From positions 124,001 through 188,000 of the forward strand of contig NZ_LGHS01000076.1 of the NCBI RefSeq assembly GCF_001202025.1: a DNA stretch of 64,000 nucleotides, given 5' to 3'. A program made the translations under genes and the position numbers. The notes below the pieces were generated by a model. That model saw nothing but the letters and a program-made list of their open reading frames with translations, had not been told where the DNA came from and did not search any database. The first letter of the stretch is position 1; the number at the start of each line of letters is the position of its first letter. Origin of the DNA: Pseudorhodobacter aquimaris. GTDB lineage: Bacteria > Pseudomonadota > Alphaproteobacteria > Rhodobacterales > Rhodobacteraceae. Positions 1 through 8,538 of the stretch are shown in pieces.

Positions 1-269
1 AGTAACCACATGCTGAAGCAATCCTTATACGTAAAATCTGTGCGACTCAGATACCCGAGGCAGGCGTTTTCTTATAGGGAGGGGGGCGCGCAAGGGAAAG
101 GGCCATGGTTTACGCAATGGGCGTCTTCCTGCCACCCCGAGGCTTTGTCGGCTGGGGGTAACTCTGTGGACAGGTTCGTTTGTGAATAGTTTGAGGCAAT
201 TCGGCGGCACGCATATGCCGCCGATGTTTGATTTCTGTCAGTTTACCGGAGTCGCAATAAATCTGAAAA
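1..269. other. non-coding left edge, downstream of leuA
   Basis: I see no convincing gene here. A 9-bp perfect inverted repeat (arms 201-209 and 216-224, loop of 6) lies about 46 bases beyond the leuA stop in the direction of leuA transcription. It may help end the transcript, although no T-run follows it. A 16-base motif that recurs twice more in the first 3.7 kb lies at 88-103. The one open frame on the minus strand has no ribosome site and no recognisable family. Confidence 0.5.
88..103 (-). repeat. copy 1 of a 16-base repeat (GCCCTTTCCCTTGCGC on the minus strand)
   Basis: This is an exact copy of the 16-mer also found at 1950-1965 (minus) and 3624-3639 (plus). All three copies lie in untranslated or leader regions. 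Their function is unknown. Confidence 0.5.
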
Positions 270-1846
270 TCAGGACTGATCCTTGTAGCTTACGCCCTTG
301 GTATCATAGCCCGGATCCGTCTTTTCACGGCGCAGGATCAGGCGGTTGAGTGCGGTCACATAGGCCCGTACCGAGGCTACAATCGTATCGGTATCAGCTG
401 ATTGGCCGGTTGCGATCATGCCGTTTTCTTCCAGCCGGACAAAGACTGTGGCCTGTGCGTCGGTGCCTTCGGTCACAGCCTGAACCTGATACAGCTCCAG
501 ATGGGCCTTATGCGGGTAGAGCATCTTGATCGCGTTGAAAGCGGCATCGACGGGACCGTCGCCGGTGGCATCGGTGCTGTGATCCTTGCCGTCGATGGTC
601 AGGGTCAGCTCTGCCTCTTGCGGGCCATCGGTGCCGCAGACGACGCGCAGGCGTTTGACCTGCAGGCTTTCATTGGCGGCCGTGGCGACGCTGTCTTGGA
701 CCAAGGCGATCAGGTCATCGTCAAAGACTTCCTTCTTGCGGTCGGCCAGCGCCTTGAACCGTACAAAGGTATCGCTCAACTCGTTGTCGGCCATATCGAA
801 ACCGAGATCCCTGAGCTTGGCCCGCAAGGCCGCGCGCCCAGAATGTTTGCCCAAAGGCAGGGAGGTGCCCGCCAGCCCCACGTCCTCTGGGCGCATCACC
901 TCAAAGGTTTCGCGGTTTTTCAGCATGCCGTCCTGATGGATACCGGATTCGTGGGCAAAGGCGTTTTTGCCAACGATGGCCTTATTGAACTGTACGGCAA
1001 AGCCGGAAACCGTGGCAACCCGGCGGCTGATCGCCATGATCTTGGTGGTGTCGATCCCGGTCTGATACGGCATGATGTCATTGCGCACCTTGAGCGCCAT
1101 CACCACCTCTTCCAAGGCGGTATTGCCGGCCCGTTCGCCCAGACCATTGATGGTGCATTCCACCTGACGCGCGCCCGCTTCAACCGCCGCCAAGGAGTTG
1201 GCTGTCGCCATGCCAAGGTCGTTGTGGCAATGGGTGGCGAAAATAACGCTGTCGGCCCCCGGCACACGTTCCAAGAGCATGCGGATCAGATCGGCACTTT
1301 CGCGCGGCGCGGTATAGCCCACGGTGTCGGGGATATTGATCGTGGTCGCACCGGCCTTGATCGCGATTTCCACCACACGGCACAGATAATCATGCTCGGT
1401 GCGGGTGGCATCCATCGGGGACCATTGCACATTGTCGCACAGGTTGCGGGCATGGCTGACGGTCTCGAAAATCCGCTCGGCCATCTGGTCCATGGTCAGA
1501 TCGGGGATGGCGCGTGCAGGGGCGAGGTGCCGATAAATGTGTGGATGCGCGGGGCGCGGGCGTGTTTTACCGCCTCCCAGCAGCGGTCGATATCCTTGTA
1601 GTTGGCCCGTGCCAGCCCGCAAATCTGCGAGGTTTGCGCCAGTTTGGCGATCTCGGACACGGCAGCGAAATCGCCTTCGGAGGCGATGGGGAAACCCGCC
1701 TCGATAATATCGACGCCCATCTCGTCCAGTGACGCCGCGATCTCCAGCTTTTCGTCATGGGTCATGGTCGCGCCGGGGCTTTGTTCGCCATCGCGCAATG
1801 TGGTGTCAAAAATCAATACGCGGGGTTGCGAGCTTGTGTCGTTCAT
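270..1846 (-). CDS. leuA: 2-isopropylmalate synthase, interrupted by a single-base frameshift
   Basis: LeuA condenses acetyl-CoA with 2-oxoisovalerate, the first committed step of leucine synthesis. The N-terminal part starts at 1846 and shows the [12 protein letters not shown] metal- and substrate-binding motif. It reads in one frame to about 1515 (ending in GTSPLH). The rest of the enzyme, from [10 protein letters not shown] to the C-terminal regulatory domain, continues in another frame to the stop at 270. Adding one C on the coding strand between 1514 and 1515 restores a continuous protein of about 525 residues, the normal family length. The HCHNDLG and NGLGERAGN motifs of the TIM barrel and the HESGIHQDG motif are intact. 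The lesion could be a sequencing error or a true leucine-auxotrophy mutation. The gene sits behind a leucine-rich leader peptide. Confidence 0.9.
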
Positions 1847-1870
1847 CAGAAATCTCTCAAATTTGTGCTG

Positions 1871-1930
1871 TTAGCCTAGCTGGTTCGGGTGCTGTTCCAT
1901 CTGAGCGGTCGCACCCGAGGGCACGCTCAG
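1871..1930 (-). promoter_or_regulatory. leucine attenuator: alternative hairpins between leader peptide and leuA
   Basis: In transcript order the RNA carries TTAGCCT (1940-1934, inside the leader ORF), CTGAGCG (1930-1924, overlapping its stop), TCGGGTGC (1918-1911), CGCTCAG (1907-1901), GCACCCGA (1892-1885) and AGGCTAA (1877-1871). CTGAGCG pairs perfectly with CGCTCAG, and TCGGGTGC pairs perfectly with GCACCCGA. These two pairings interlock, so they exclude each other. TTAGCCT can pair with AGGCTAA. A ribosome stalled on the leucine codons would cover the first segments and change the fold. No clear U-run follows, so termination might need Rho or act on translation. Confidence 0.6.
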
Positions 1931-2013
1931 CGGAGGCTAAGAAGAAGCAGCGCAAGGGAAAGGGCAGCGCCGCGCGCTGCCGGGTCACGTGATATGATGG
2001 GTCCCATTGCCAT
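1927..2013 (-). CDS. leucine-rich leader peptide of leuA
   Basis: This 28-codon ORF starts at ATG 2013 (or in-frame ATG 2007) and stops at 1927-1929, about 80 bases before leuA. Its C-terminal half is leucine-rich: the last 13 residues read ALSLALLLLSLR after AA, with four consecutive leucine codons (CTG CTT CTT CTT). That composition, the position, and the overlap of its stop with the first arm of a mutually exclusive hairpin set are the hallmarks of ribosome-mediated attenuation. It is known in principle for leucine and branched-chain operons of proteobacteria. Translation is not proven, and the Shine-Dalgarno sequence is weak. Confidence 0.65.
   Translation of the reverse strand: MAMGPIISRDPAARGAALSLALLLLSLR
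1950..1965 (-). repeat. copy 2 of the 16-base repeat
   Basis: This copy is identical to those at 88-103 and 3624-3639. Here it lies inside the leader peptide and encodes part of the leucine-rich run (Ala-Leu-Ser-Leu-Ala). Confidence 0.5.
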
Positions 2014-2082
2014 AGGGTGACTATAGCCATGCTGTTGCGAATGAAAACCCTAAAAATGGCGCGGCGTTTGTGCCGGAACGGA

Positions 2083-3531
2083 TTAGTTCGCGACCTCTTC
2101 TGGGACGGTTTCGGGCTCCGGTTCTGCGGGGCTGGTCAGGATGCCATTGGTCCAGCCTCCGGCCACCACCTCTCCGGTGGAATAGCGCAAGACCCCTTGG
2201 CCCTGACGCGTGCCGTCGACAAAGGCGCCCTCATAGATGTCGCCATTGGCATAGGTGGCAATGCCCTGTCCTTCAATCTCACCGGCATTCCAGTCACCTG
2301 TGTAGGTAAAGCCATCGGCCATTTCTACTGTGCCCTTGCCGTGGCGTTCGCCCGCCGCAAAGCTACCGGTATAGGTTGAGCCGTCGGGATAGGTGGCGAT
2401 ACCTTCGCCCTCCCGTTGGCCCGTGGCCCAATCCCCTTCATAGCGGTAGCCGTTGGGATAGGTCACAACACCTTTTCCATGATGTTGCCCGCCGACAAAG
2501 CCGCCCTCATAGATCTGGCCATTGGCATAGGTCGCGCGGCCGTTGCCTTCAATCACACCACCGACCCATGCGCCGTTATAGGTGGCACCATCTGCATAGG
2601 TGATCTTGCCCACGCCTTCTGGTTTGTCATTTAAGAAAGCGCCGGTATAGGTGGACCCATCGGGATAGGTAACCGTGCCATTGCCCTCAATCCGGCCTTC
2701 GACCCAATCCCCCTCATAAACGTAACTGTCGGGGCCGTGAAAAATGCCTTTGCCGTGGCGCATATCGGCGAGGAAATCGCCCTCATAGCTGTCGCCATTG
2801 GCATAGGTGACGCGGCCCTTGCCAAGGCGCTGCCCGTCGCGCAGCTCCCCCTCATAGATATCGCCATTGGGTTGCGTCAACTTGCCGGTGCCATTGATCT
2901 GCCCGCCGGACCATTCGCCCGCATAGATCAGACCGTCTGGCATGGTCAGCGTGCCGACCCCCTCGCGCTGACCCTGAACCAATTCCCCTTCATAGACCGT
3001 GCCATCTGGATAAGTGATCGTGGCGCGGCCCTGTTTTTCACCCTCTATCCAATCACCGTCATAGCGGTAGCCGGTCGGATCCTCCAGCACGCCCTTGCCG
3101 TGGTGGACCGCCTCGGAAAACTCACCAGTATAGACCGATCCATCGGCATAGGTGGCCACGCCTTCGCCCGCCATCTTGCCCGCGAACCACTGGCCCTCAT
3201 AGGTGCCGCCATCGGGATAGGTGATCTTGCCGCGCCCTTCGGGTTTGCCGGCCTCAAAGCTGCCCTCATAAACAGAGCCGTTGGGGAACCGCGCGACACC
3301 CTCGCCCTTGATCTCGCCGTCTTCCCAGTCCCCTTCATACATGTAGCCATTTGGCAGGGTGTAGGTGCCGGTGCCATGCTGGCGCCCGTCCTTGAACGTC
3401 CCCTCATAAAGCGAGCCGTCGTCATATTGTTTGGCGATCACGCCATCCTGCGCCCAAGCGGGGCTTGCCAGCAGGCCCGCGGTTAATGTTGCGGCCATGG
3501 CCCATCCCGAAAGTGCTTTGCTCACCATCAT
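2083..3531 (-). CDS. exported MORN-repeat protein
   Basis: The protein has 482 residues. An N-terminal signal peptide (about residues 1-27, ending at an AWA-Q type site) sends it to the periplasm or outside. After it come about 19 head-to-tail MORN units of 23 residues with the core Y-E/T-G-x-F/W...G-x-G...Y-x-x-G, filling the chain to about residue 465. A short proline- and glutamate-rich tail follows. MORN proteins usually act as scaffolds or lipid- and membrane-associated rods, but no enzymatic domain is attached here, so the role is unknown. The gene is divergent from nadE. The repeats are also visible at DNA level (recurrent GGCxTAGGT-like blocks), so copy number may vary between strains. 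Confidence 0.85.
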   Translation of the reverse strand: MMVSKALSGWAMAATLTAGLLASPAWAQDGVIAKQYDDGSLYEGTFKDGRQHGTGTYTLPNGYMYEGDWEDGEIKGEGVARFPNGSVYEGSFEAGKPEGRGKITYPDGGTYEGQWFAGKMAGEGVATYADGSVYTGEFSEAVHHGKGVLEDPTGYRYDGDWIEGEKQGRATITYPDGTVYEGELVQGQREGVGTLTMPDGLIYAGEWSGGQINGTGKLTQPNGDIYEGELRDGQRLGKGRVTYANGDSYEGDFLADMRHGKGIFHGPDSYVYEGDWVEGRIEGNGTVTYPDGSTYTGAFLNDKPEGVGKITYADGATYNGAWVGGVIEGNGRATYANGQIYEGGFVGGQHHGKGVVTYPNGYRYEGDWATGQREGEGIATYPDGSTYTGSFAAGERHGKGTVEMADGFTYTGDWNAGEIEGQGIATYANGDIYEGAFVDGTRQGQGVLRYSTGEVVAGGWTNGILTSPAEPEPETVPEEVAN

Positions 3532-3623
3532 ATTCCCTTATCGCTTCGCAGGTCATACCGGCCCGCCGCTTTTTGCGAATCCTACCCGCCGAGACCTGTC
3601 ATGACAAGTTTGCAAAACGCACA

Positions 3624-3639
3624 GCCCTTTCCCTTGCGC
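3624..3639 (+). repeat. copy 3 of the 16-base repeat
   Basis: This copy lies in the short region upstream of nadE, 46 bases before its start codon, in the same orientation relative to transcription as copy 2 has to leuA. Confidence 0.5.
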
Positions 3640-3684
3640 GTCAGTCTGCTAATGCTGGGCGCGAACAAGGAAAGGATGCCGCAT

Positions 3685-5343
3685 ATGGCCAACCGTTTTC
3701 GCCTGACTTTGGCACAGCTGAACCCGACGGTGGGCGCGATCGCCGCCAATGCGGATGCCGCCCGCGAGGCCTGGGCCGCAGGCAAGGCAGCCGATGCCGA
3801 TATGGTCGCCCTGCCGGAAATGTTCATCACCGGCTATCAGGTGCAGGATCTGGTGCAGCGCCCGCGTTTTATCGAGGATGCGCAAAACGCGGTTGAGGCC
3901 TTGGCCCGTGATCTGGCCGATGGGCCTGCGCTGGGGGTCGGGGGGCCGTGGTTTGATGCAGGGCGCCTTTATAACGCTTATTTCATCTTGAAAGGCGGCA
4001 AAATCGCGACCCGCGTGTTGAAACACCATCTGCCGAATGTCAGTGTTTTCGACGAAAAGCGCCTTTATTCCCCGGCCGAGGTGAGCGGTCCCTATGTTGT
4101 TGGTCCCCTGCGCATCGGCAGCCCGATCTGCGAGGATGCGTGGTTCCATGATGTCGCCGAAACCCACGCCGAGACCGGCGCCGAGATTTTGCTGGTGCCC
4201 AACGGTTCGCCCTATTACCGCGAAAAGCTGGCGGTGCGGCAAAATATAATGGTGTCGCGTGTGGTGGAAACGGGGCTGCCGCTGGTCTATCTGAATATGG
4301 TGGGTGGTCAGGACGATCAGGTCTTTGACGGCGCGTCCTTTGTGCTTAACCCCGGCGGCAAGCTGGCCGTGCAGATGCCCGCGTTCGAGACCGCGATCAC
4401 CCATGTCGATTTCGTCGAAACGCCGGACGGCTGGCGCGCAGAGCAGGGCGATCTAGCCAAGCAGCCCGACACATGGGAGGCGGATTACCATGCGATGGTC
4501 CTGTCCTTGCGCGATTATCTGGGCAAGTCGGGATTCAAACGTGTCCTTTTGGGGATGTCGGGCGGGATTGATTCGGCCATCGTCGCCACGATTGCCGCCG
4601 ATGCGATCGGCCCGCAGAATGTGCGCTGTGTGATGCTGCCCTCGGAATATACCAGTGCTGACAGCCTTGAGGATGCCAAAGAATGTGCCACGCGTCTGGG
4701 CTGTCACTATGATTTTGTGCCGATCTCTCAGGGGCGCGATGCGATCACCGACACGCTGGCCCCGCTGTTTGAGGGGCGTAAGCCGGATCTGACCGAGGAA
4801 AACATCCAGTCGCGCCTGCGCGGGGTCTTGCTTATGGCGCTGTCGAATAAATTTGGCGAGATGCTGCTGACGACGGGCAATAAATCCGAGGTGGCGGTGG
4901 GGTATTCCACAATCTACGGCGATATGGCGGGGGGCTATAACCCGATCAAGGATCTGTACAAAACCCGCGTGTTCGAGACCTGCCGCTGGCGCAACGCCAA
5001 TCACCGCGACTGGATGATGGGCAAGGCGGGAGAGGTGATCCCGACCCGCATCATCGACAAGCCCCCATCGGCCGAGCTTCGCCCCGACCAGCGCGATGAT
5101 GACAGCCTGCCTCCCTATCCGGTGCTGGATGCGATTTTGGAGGGGCTGGTGGACAATGATGTCTCTATTGATGAGCTGGTCGCTGCGGGGTTTGACCGCG
5201 CCGTGGTCGAGAAGGTCGAGGGGCTGATCTATTTGTCAGAATACAAACGCTTTCAGGCCGCACCGGGAACGCGGCTTACCCGCCGTGCCTTCTGGTTGGA
5301 CCGCCGCTATCCGATTGTGAACCGTTGGCGCGACCGGCGCTGA
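3685..5343 (+). CDS. nadE: glutamine-dependent NAD+ synthetase
   Basis: NadE makes NAD+ from deamido-NAD+, ATP and glutamine, the last step of NAD biosynthesis. It is a two-domain protein of 552 residues. The N-terminal nitrilase-type glutaminase has its Glu-Lys-Cys triad in LPEMFITGYQ (E45), the LKHHLPN segment and GSPICEDAW. The C-terminal synthetase carries the P-loop LLGMSGGIDSA and the TTGNKSEVAVGY motif. I chose ATG 3685 because AGGAAAGGA lies 9 bases upstream. An in-frame ATG at 3601 would add 28 unsupported residues. The gene stands alone: the MORN gene is divergent upstream and a gene-poor stretch follows. Confidence 0.95.
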   Translation: MANRFRLTLAQLNPTVGAIAANADAAREAWAAGKAADADMVALPEMFITGYQVQDLVQRPRFIEDAQNAVEALARDLADGPALGVGGPWFDAGRLYNAYFILKGGKIATRVLKHHLPNVSVFDEKRLYSPAEVSGPYVVGPLRIGSPICEDAWFHDVAETHAETGAEILLVPNGSPYYREKLAVRQNIMVSRVVETGLPLVYLNMVGGQDDQVFDGASFVLNPGGKLAVQMPAFETAITHVDFVETPDGWRAEQGDLAKQPDTWEADYHAMVLSLRDYLGKSGFKRVLLGMSGGIDSAIVATIAADAIGPQNVRCVMLPSEYTSADSLEDAKECATRLGCHYDFVPISQGRDAITDTLAPLFEGRKPDLTEENIQSRLRGVLLMALSNKFGEMLLTTGNKSEVAVGYSTIYGDMAGGYNPIKDLYKTRVFETCRWRNANHRDWMMGKAGEVIPTRIIDKPPSAELRPDQRDDDSLPPYPVLDAILEGLVDNDVSIDELVAAGFDRAVVEKVEGLIYLSEYKRFQAAPGTRLTRRAFWLDRRYPIVNRWRDRR

Positions 5344-6180
5344 TCAAAAAACGCAAAGCCGATGTGGCAAAAAAAGCCAACCAAGTTGGGGGCCATTCTG
5401 TTCTTTTGGGCATAAACCTACAAAACCTTGAGTTTTCAGCCGCACCACCAGAATTCCCCATGAGTGGGATCACTACATGTGATCAAAGCCTCCCGCTTAC
5501 CCCCGAGAAAAAGTAGATCTCAGCGCAAAGTACTAAGCGAGATTGTCGATAGGAGGGGCGGATAGTTTGTGGCGGCAAGGGCGGAATGCGGTTCGGACTT
5601 GATTGTGGACAGACAAAATGAGCGCTGCTTGGCTAGGCGATCCGAATCGGGCCTTCAGATCTGTTGTTTGGGCCCTTATGCCTGCGTTGGTTGATACTGG
5701 CCGCGAGGTTTTTCAAAGCCGCACTATAGCTGCGGAACTAAGGCCAGTGGTTAACCCGTCTTTTTTGGTGCCGCACAGCAACAACCAACGCTACGCCCTG
5801 CTGGAAAGACCGCGTAAGTGAGTTGGGAGATCGGAACGTAAGCGTGACCGGTCCAAATGTCGCGAAAGCACAGAAAGAAAAGGATAGGACGCGACCTTGC
5901 ACATCGGTGGTGTATGGCGCCAACAAAGCTGCCCGACATTTATGATCGCACGGCAGAAGCCTCTGTCCGCGTGGAGGGTGTGGGTGCTGAGATGCAAAAG
6001 CTGAACGAACAGGACCGGAAAGGTGAAAGTCTTCGATATGCGCGTCAGCGTGACGTGATGCGGACGCTCAGCATTTTTTGCCCCGCCAAACGGTTAACGG
6101 GCGCCGAGTGAACTCAACGCCCGTGTCCTGTAACCCGCAGTGGCCTAACAGGTGGTGAAGTTTGATTTTGACGCCAAGGA
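5344..6180. other. 837-base stretch without a supported gene
   Basis: The sequence is less GC-rich than its neighbours. It has several short open frames on both strands (for example plus 5857-6111, 84 codons, basic and charged), but none has both a ribosome site and a recognisable family. A small dyad (GGGCG...CGCCC, 6100-6123) sits beyond the end of the phosphodiesterase gene. The stretch may be decayed coding DNA. Confidence 0.4.
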
Positions 6181-7248
6181 TCAGGCGGCTTTGCGGCGGC
6201 GCAGCAGGGCCAGACCACCCAGACCGGCAAACAAGAGCGGCAAACCAGCCGGAAGCGGTACAGCAGCCGGGGCATTTGCATCGACAACCGTGCGGCCAAA
6301 ATCGGTGTAATCGGTAAAGAAGCCATCAAGCCCCCAGTCGAGCATCGGCTGGATCATGGCAAAAGCCGCCTCTTCGCTCAGCGGGCGGAAGGTATAGGCA
6401 TGTACGATCAAACCAAGATCATGGGCCGCTGTAATGAAATCTTCGGTAATGCCACCGGCGCTGACGCCTACGCCATCGGCAATATCGGCAATATCGGCCA
6501 AGCTAAAGAAACCATCCGAACCGTTCACACCGTAAACACCGTCAACCAAACGCACACCGCCAAGCTGTGCAAGGCTTGCACTGACACCTTGTTCGATCAG
6601 GGCTTCACCCATTTCGATGATGGATTCGCGCACAAAGGACTGCAAGATGACCTTGTCGGAAGGCTCATCATAGCCTTTGTCCTTCAAGGTTGCGACGATT
6701 GCCTGGTTTTGCGGCGAGTTATAGGGCGTCTTGGACTCAGGGTAGATGCCGATCTCGGTGCCATTGGCTGTGTTGTACTCGGTCAGCAAATCAAGCACTT
6801 CGCCCAGCGTTGGCACCTTATAGGGGTCGGCCATGCTGGGGGTGAAACCTGCATAGGTGGAATCAGGAGCAGACAGCGCGCCCGTAGGCTTGACGGTCAG
6901 GGTTTTGATTTCTTCCAAAGTGAAATCCGAAACCTTGTAGCCACCGTCGCGCGCTTCGAACAGATCGGCGACATTGGTGGTGCGGGTCAGCGTGCTGTCA
7001 TGCATGGCAACCAACTGACCATCCGCGGTCATCTGGACATCCGGCTCGATATAGTCGGCACCCATCTGCATCGCCAGCTCATAGCTGCCAAGGGTTTCTT
7101 CGGGCAAATAGCCGCTGGCACCACGGTGGGCCACGACAAGCGGCGCCTCGCCGGTCAGGGTGTTATAGGCGGTCGCAGCCTCAAGCATCGGGGTTGAGAA
7201 TGCGGTGGCCATAGCAGCAACAGCGGCCAGCTTCATCTTCGATTTCAT
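6181..7248 (-). CDS. glycerophosphodiester phosphodiesterase with VPLPA-CTERM sorting tail
   Basis: This 355-residue GDPD-family enzyme would hydrolyse deacylated phospholipids to glycerol-3-phosphate and an alcohol. A signal peptide (residues 1-25) is followed by the catalytic start HRGASGYLPEETL, then ADYIEPDVQMTADGQLVAMHD, which supplies the Glu, Asp and His ligands of the TIM barrel. The C-terminus is a sorting signal: VPLPAGLPLLFAGLGG, then LALLRRRKAA, meaning motif, hydrophobic helix and basic tail. This matches the VPLPA-CTERM class handled by a dedicated exosortase in Rhodobacterales, so the enzyme is probably processed and surface-attached. Upstream, GTGACAG (7342-7348) and GAGACAA (7329-7335) hint at Pho-type half-sites, but their spacing is wrong. 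Confidence 0.9.
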   Translation of the reverse strand: MKSKMKLAAVAAMATAFSTPMLEAATAYNTLTGEAPLVVAHRGASGYLPEETLGSYELAMQMGADYIEPDVQMTADGQLVAMHDSTLTRTTNVADLFEARDGGYKVSDFTLEEIKTLTVKPTGALSAPDSTYAGFTPSMADPYKVPTLGEVLDLLTEYNTANGTEIGIYPESKTPYNSPQNQAIVATLKDKGYDEPSDKVILQSFVRESIIEMGEALIEQGVSASLAQLGGVRLVDGVYGVNGSDGFFSLADIADIADGVGVSAGGITEDFITAAHDLGLIVHAYTFRPLSEEAAFAMIQPMLDWGLDGFFTDYTDFGRTVVDANAPAAVPLPAGLPLLFAGLGGLALLRRRKAA

Positions 7249-7512
7249 CAGTGGGTCTCCTTCGGTTTACGTCACAACCCGCAATCTCGGGTGGATCACG
7301 GTTAATCTGGGCAACGAAGGTAACAATGAGACAACGGCTTTGTGACAGTTTGGTAATCATACTCGGGGTTTGACGGGCAACTGACATCGCGATGAGGGCG
7401 ATAAATAACACTCCGGGCATCGTGGCACGCCTTGCCTGCTTCGGTCAAGCGTTGGTGACTGGGGCCTTGGCGTGTTTCCCCCGCCAGGATTTAATGGCGG
7501 GGGAGGGCGTGG

Positions 7513-8478
7513 TTACAGGCAGCCTGCAAGGTTTGACGCAAGGTTGCGGATCATCTGGGGATAGAGTGCGGGGCCAGTCTCCAGTTCAGAACCCAAGGGG
7601 TCAATCACGGCGGTTTTGGCATCCGAACCTTCCAGCACCGTCGCCACAAGACCGGGGTTGAACTGCGGCTCGGCGAGAACGCAATCGATGCCCTCGCTGA
7701 CAATCCGCTCGCGGATCTGCGAGATGCGGGAGGGGCTGGGGTCGGTTGCATCGCTGACCGAGATGGCGCCAGATGCGGCAAAGTCGAAATCGTTCTCAAA
7801 ATACTGGTAAGCGTCATGGAAAACGATGAAACGGCCGCCGCGAACGGGTTTGAGCATGGCGTTGATTTCAGATGTCAGGGCGGCCAGTTCTGTGCGCCCT
7901 GCGGCGGCATTGGCAAAATAGGTGCCTGCGTTTTCAGGATCGGCGGCCGAAAGCTGGGCTGCGATCACATTGAGCCAGTTGGACGCGTTTTGCAGTGAAA
8001 GCCATGCGTGGGAATCATATTTGCCGTGATCATGCCCGTCATGTTCATCGTGGTCGTGTTCCTCGTGGTCTTGATGTTCCGCCTCGTCATGTTCTTCAGC
8101 GCCATGCGAATGCTTTTCAAACAAGGCGTCTTCGCGGAAATCCAGGGTGATGGTCCCATCGGTTTCCAAAAGCTCGGTTACCGTGGCGTCGGCAGCCAGT
8201 GTGGTCATGGCGCTTTCCAGCCAGGGCGACAGGCCTGCACTGACCCAAAAGACCAGATCGGCTTCTTGCAGTGCGCGCGCCTCGGACGGGCGCAGCGCAT
8301 ATTCATGCGGGCTGGCGCCGGATTGAACAATCAACTCGGGGGTGCCCACGCCGTCCATGACGCGGGCAACCAGTGAATGCACCGGCGCGATGTCGGTGGC
8401 GACGCGTGGCGCTTGGGCAAGCGCGGTGCTGGTGATCAGGGCAAAAGCGAGCGAAACGGGCAGGAGTGATCTGGACAT
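7513..8478 (-). CDS. znuA: zinc ABC transporter, periplasmic zinc-binding protein
   Basis: ZnuA captures zinc in the periplasm for ZnuBC. The product has 321 residues with a signal peptide (MSRSLLPVSLAFALITSTALA) at its start. It carries the family's metal-binding histidines (ASPHEYALRPSEA, the HAW segment, FHDAYQYF) and a long histidine- and acid-rich loop (about residues 120-150: HGAEEHDEAEHQDHEEHDHD and on), typical of zinc rather than manganese binders. ATG 8478 is preferred because the signal peptide starts there; the frame is open 36 codons further upstream, through the operator region and into zur. It is divergent from zur-znuCB. Confidence 0.93.
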   Translation of the reverse strand: MSRSLLPVSLAFALITSTALAQAPRVATDIAPVHSLVARVMDGVGTPELIVQSGASPHEYALRPSEARALQEADLVFWVSAGLSPWLESAMTTLAADATVTELLETDGTITLDFREDALFEKHSHGAEEHDEAEHQDHEEHDHDEHDGHDHGKYDSHAWLSLQNASNWLNVIAAQLSAADPENAGTYFANAAAGRTELAALTSEINAMLKPVRGGRFIVFHDAYQYFENDFDFAASGAISVSDATDPSPSRISQIRERIVSEGIDCVLAEPQFNPGLVATVLEGSDAKTAVIDPLGSELETGPALYPQMIRNLASNLAGCL

Positions 8479-8490
8479 AATGGCTCTCGT

Positions 8491-8538
8491 GTGATTATAT
8501 AACATTACGGACCAGTAAGGGAAATGTAATAACATGAC
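8491..8538. promoter_or_regulatory. candidate Zur operators between znuA and zur
   Basis: An AT-rich block separates the divergent znuA and zur genes. It holds an imperfect palindrome at 8491-8508 (GTGATTATATAACATTAC) and a related element at 8524-8533 (ATGTAATAAC), which share GTAAT/ATAACAT words in inverted orientation. Fur-family zinc regulators bind AT-rich dyads of this kind. The position would let Zur repress both transcripts. The sequence supports the dyads; binding by Zur is inference. Confidence 0.5.

Noticed and set aside
25-210. 61-codon minus-strand frame at the left edge
   Set aside because: It has no ribosome site or recognisable protein, and it contains the dispersed 16-mer.
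402-1601. long open frame antisense to leuA
   Set aside because: It is a by-product of codon bias on the opposite strand in high-GC DNA. It has no ribosome site, and leuA motifs are unmistakable on the minus strand.
5857-6111. 84-codon plus-strand frame between nadE and the phosphodiesterase
   Set aside because: There is no ribosome site, no family and no codon-usage support that I could judge; left as unassigned.
7329-7360. Pho box upstream of the glycerophosphodiesterase
   Set aside because: GTGACAG and GAGACAA are present but 13 bases apart rather than 11, and the 11-base alternative (GTAATCA) matches poorly. Phosphate control remains only a hint.
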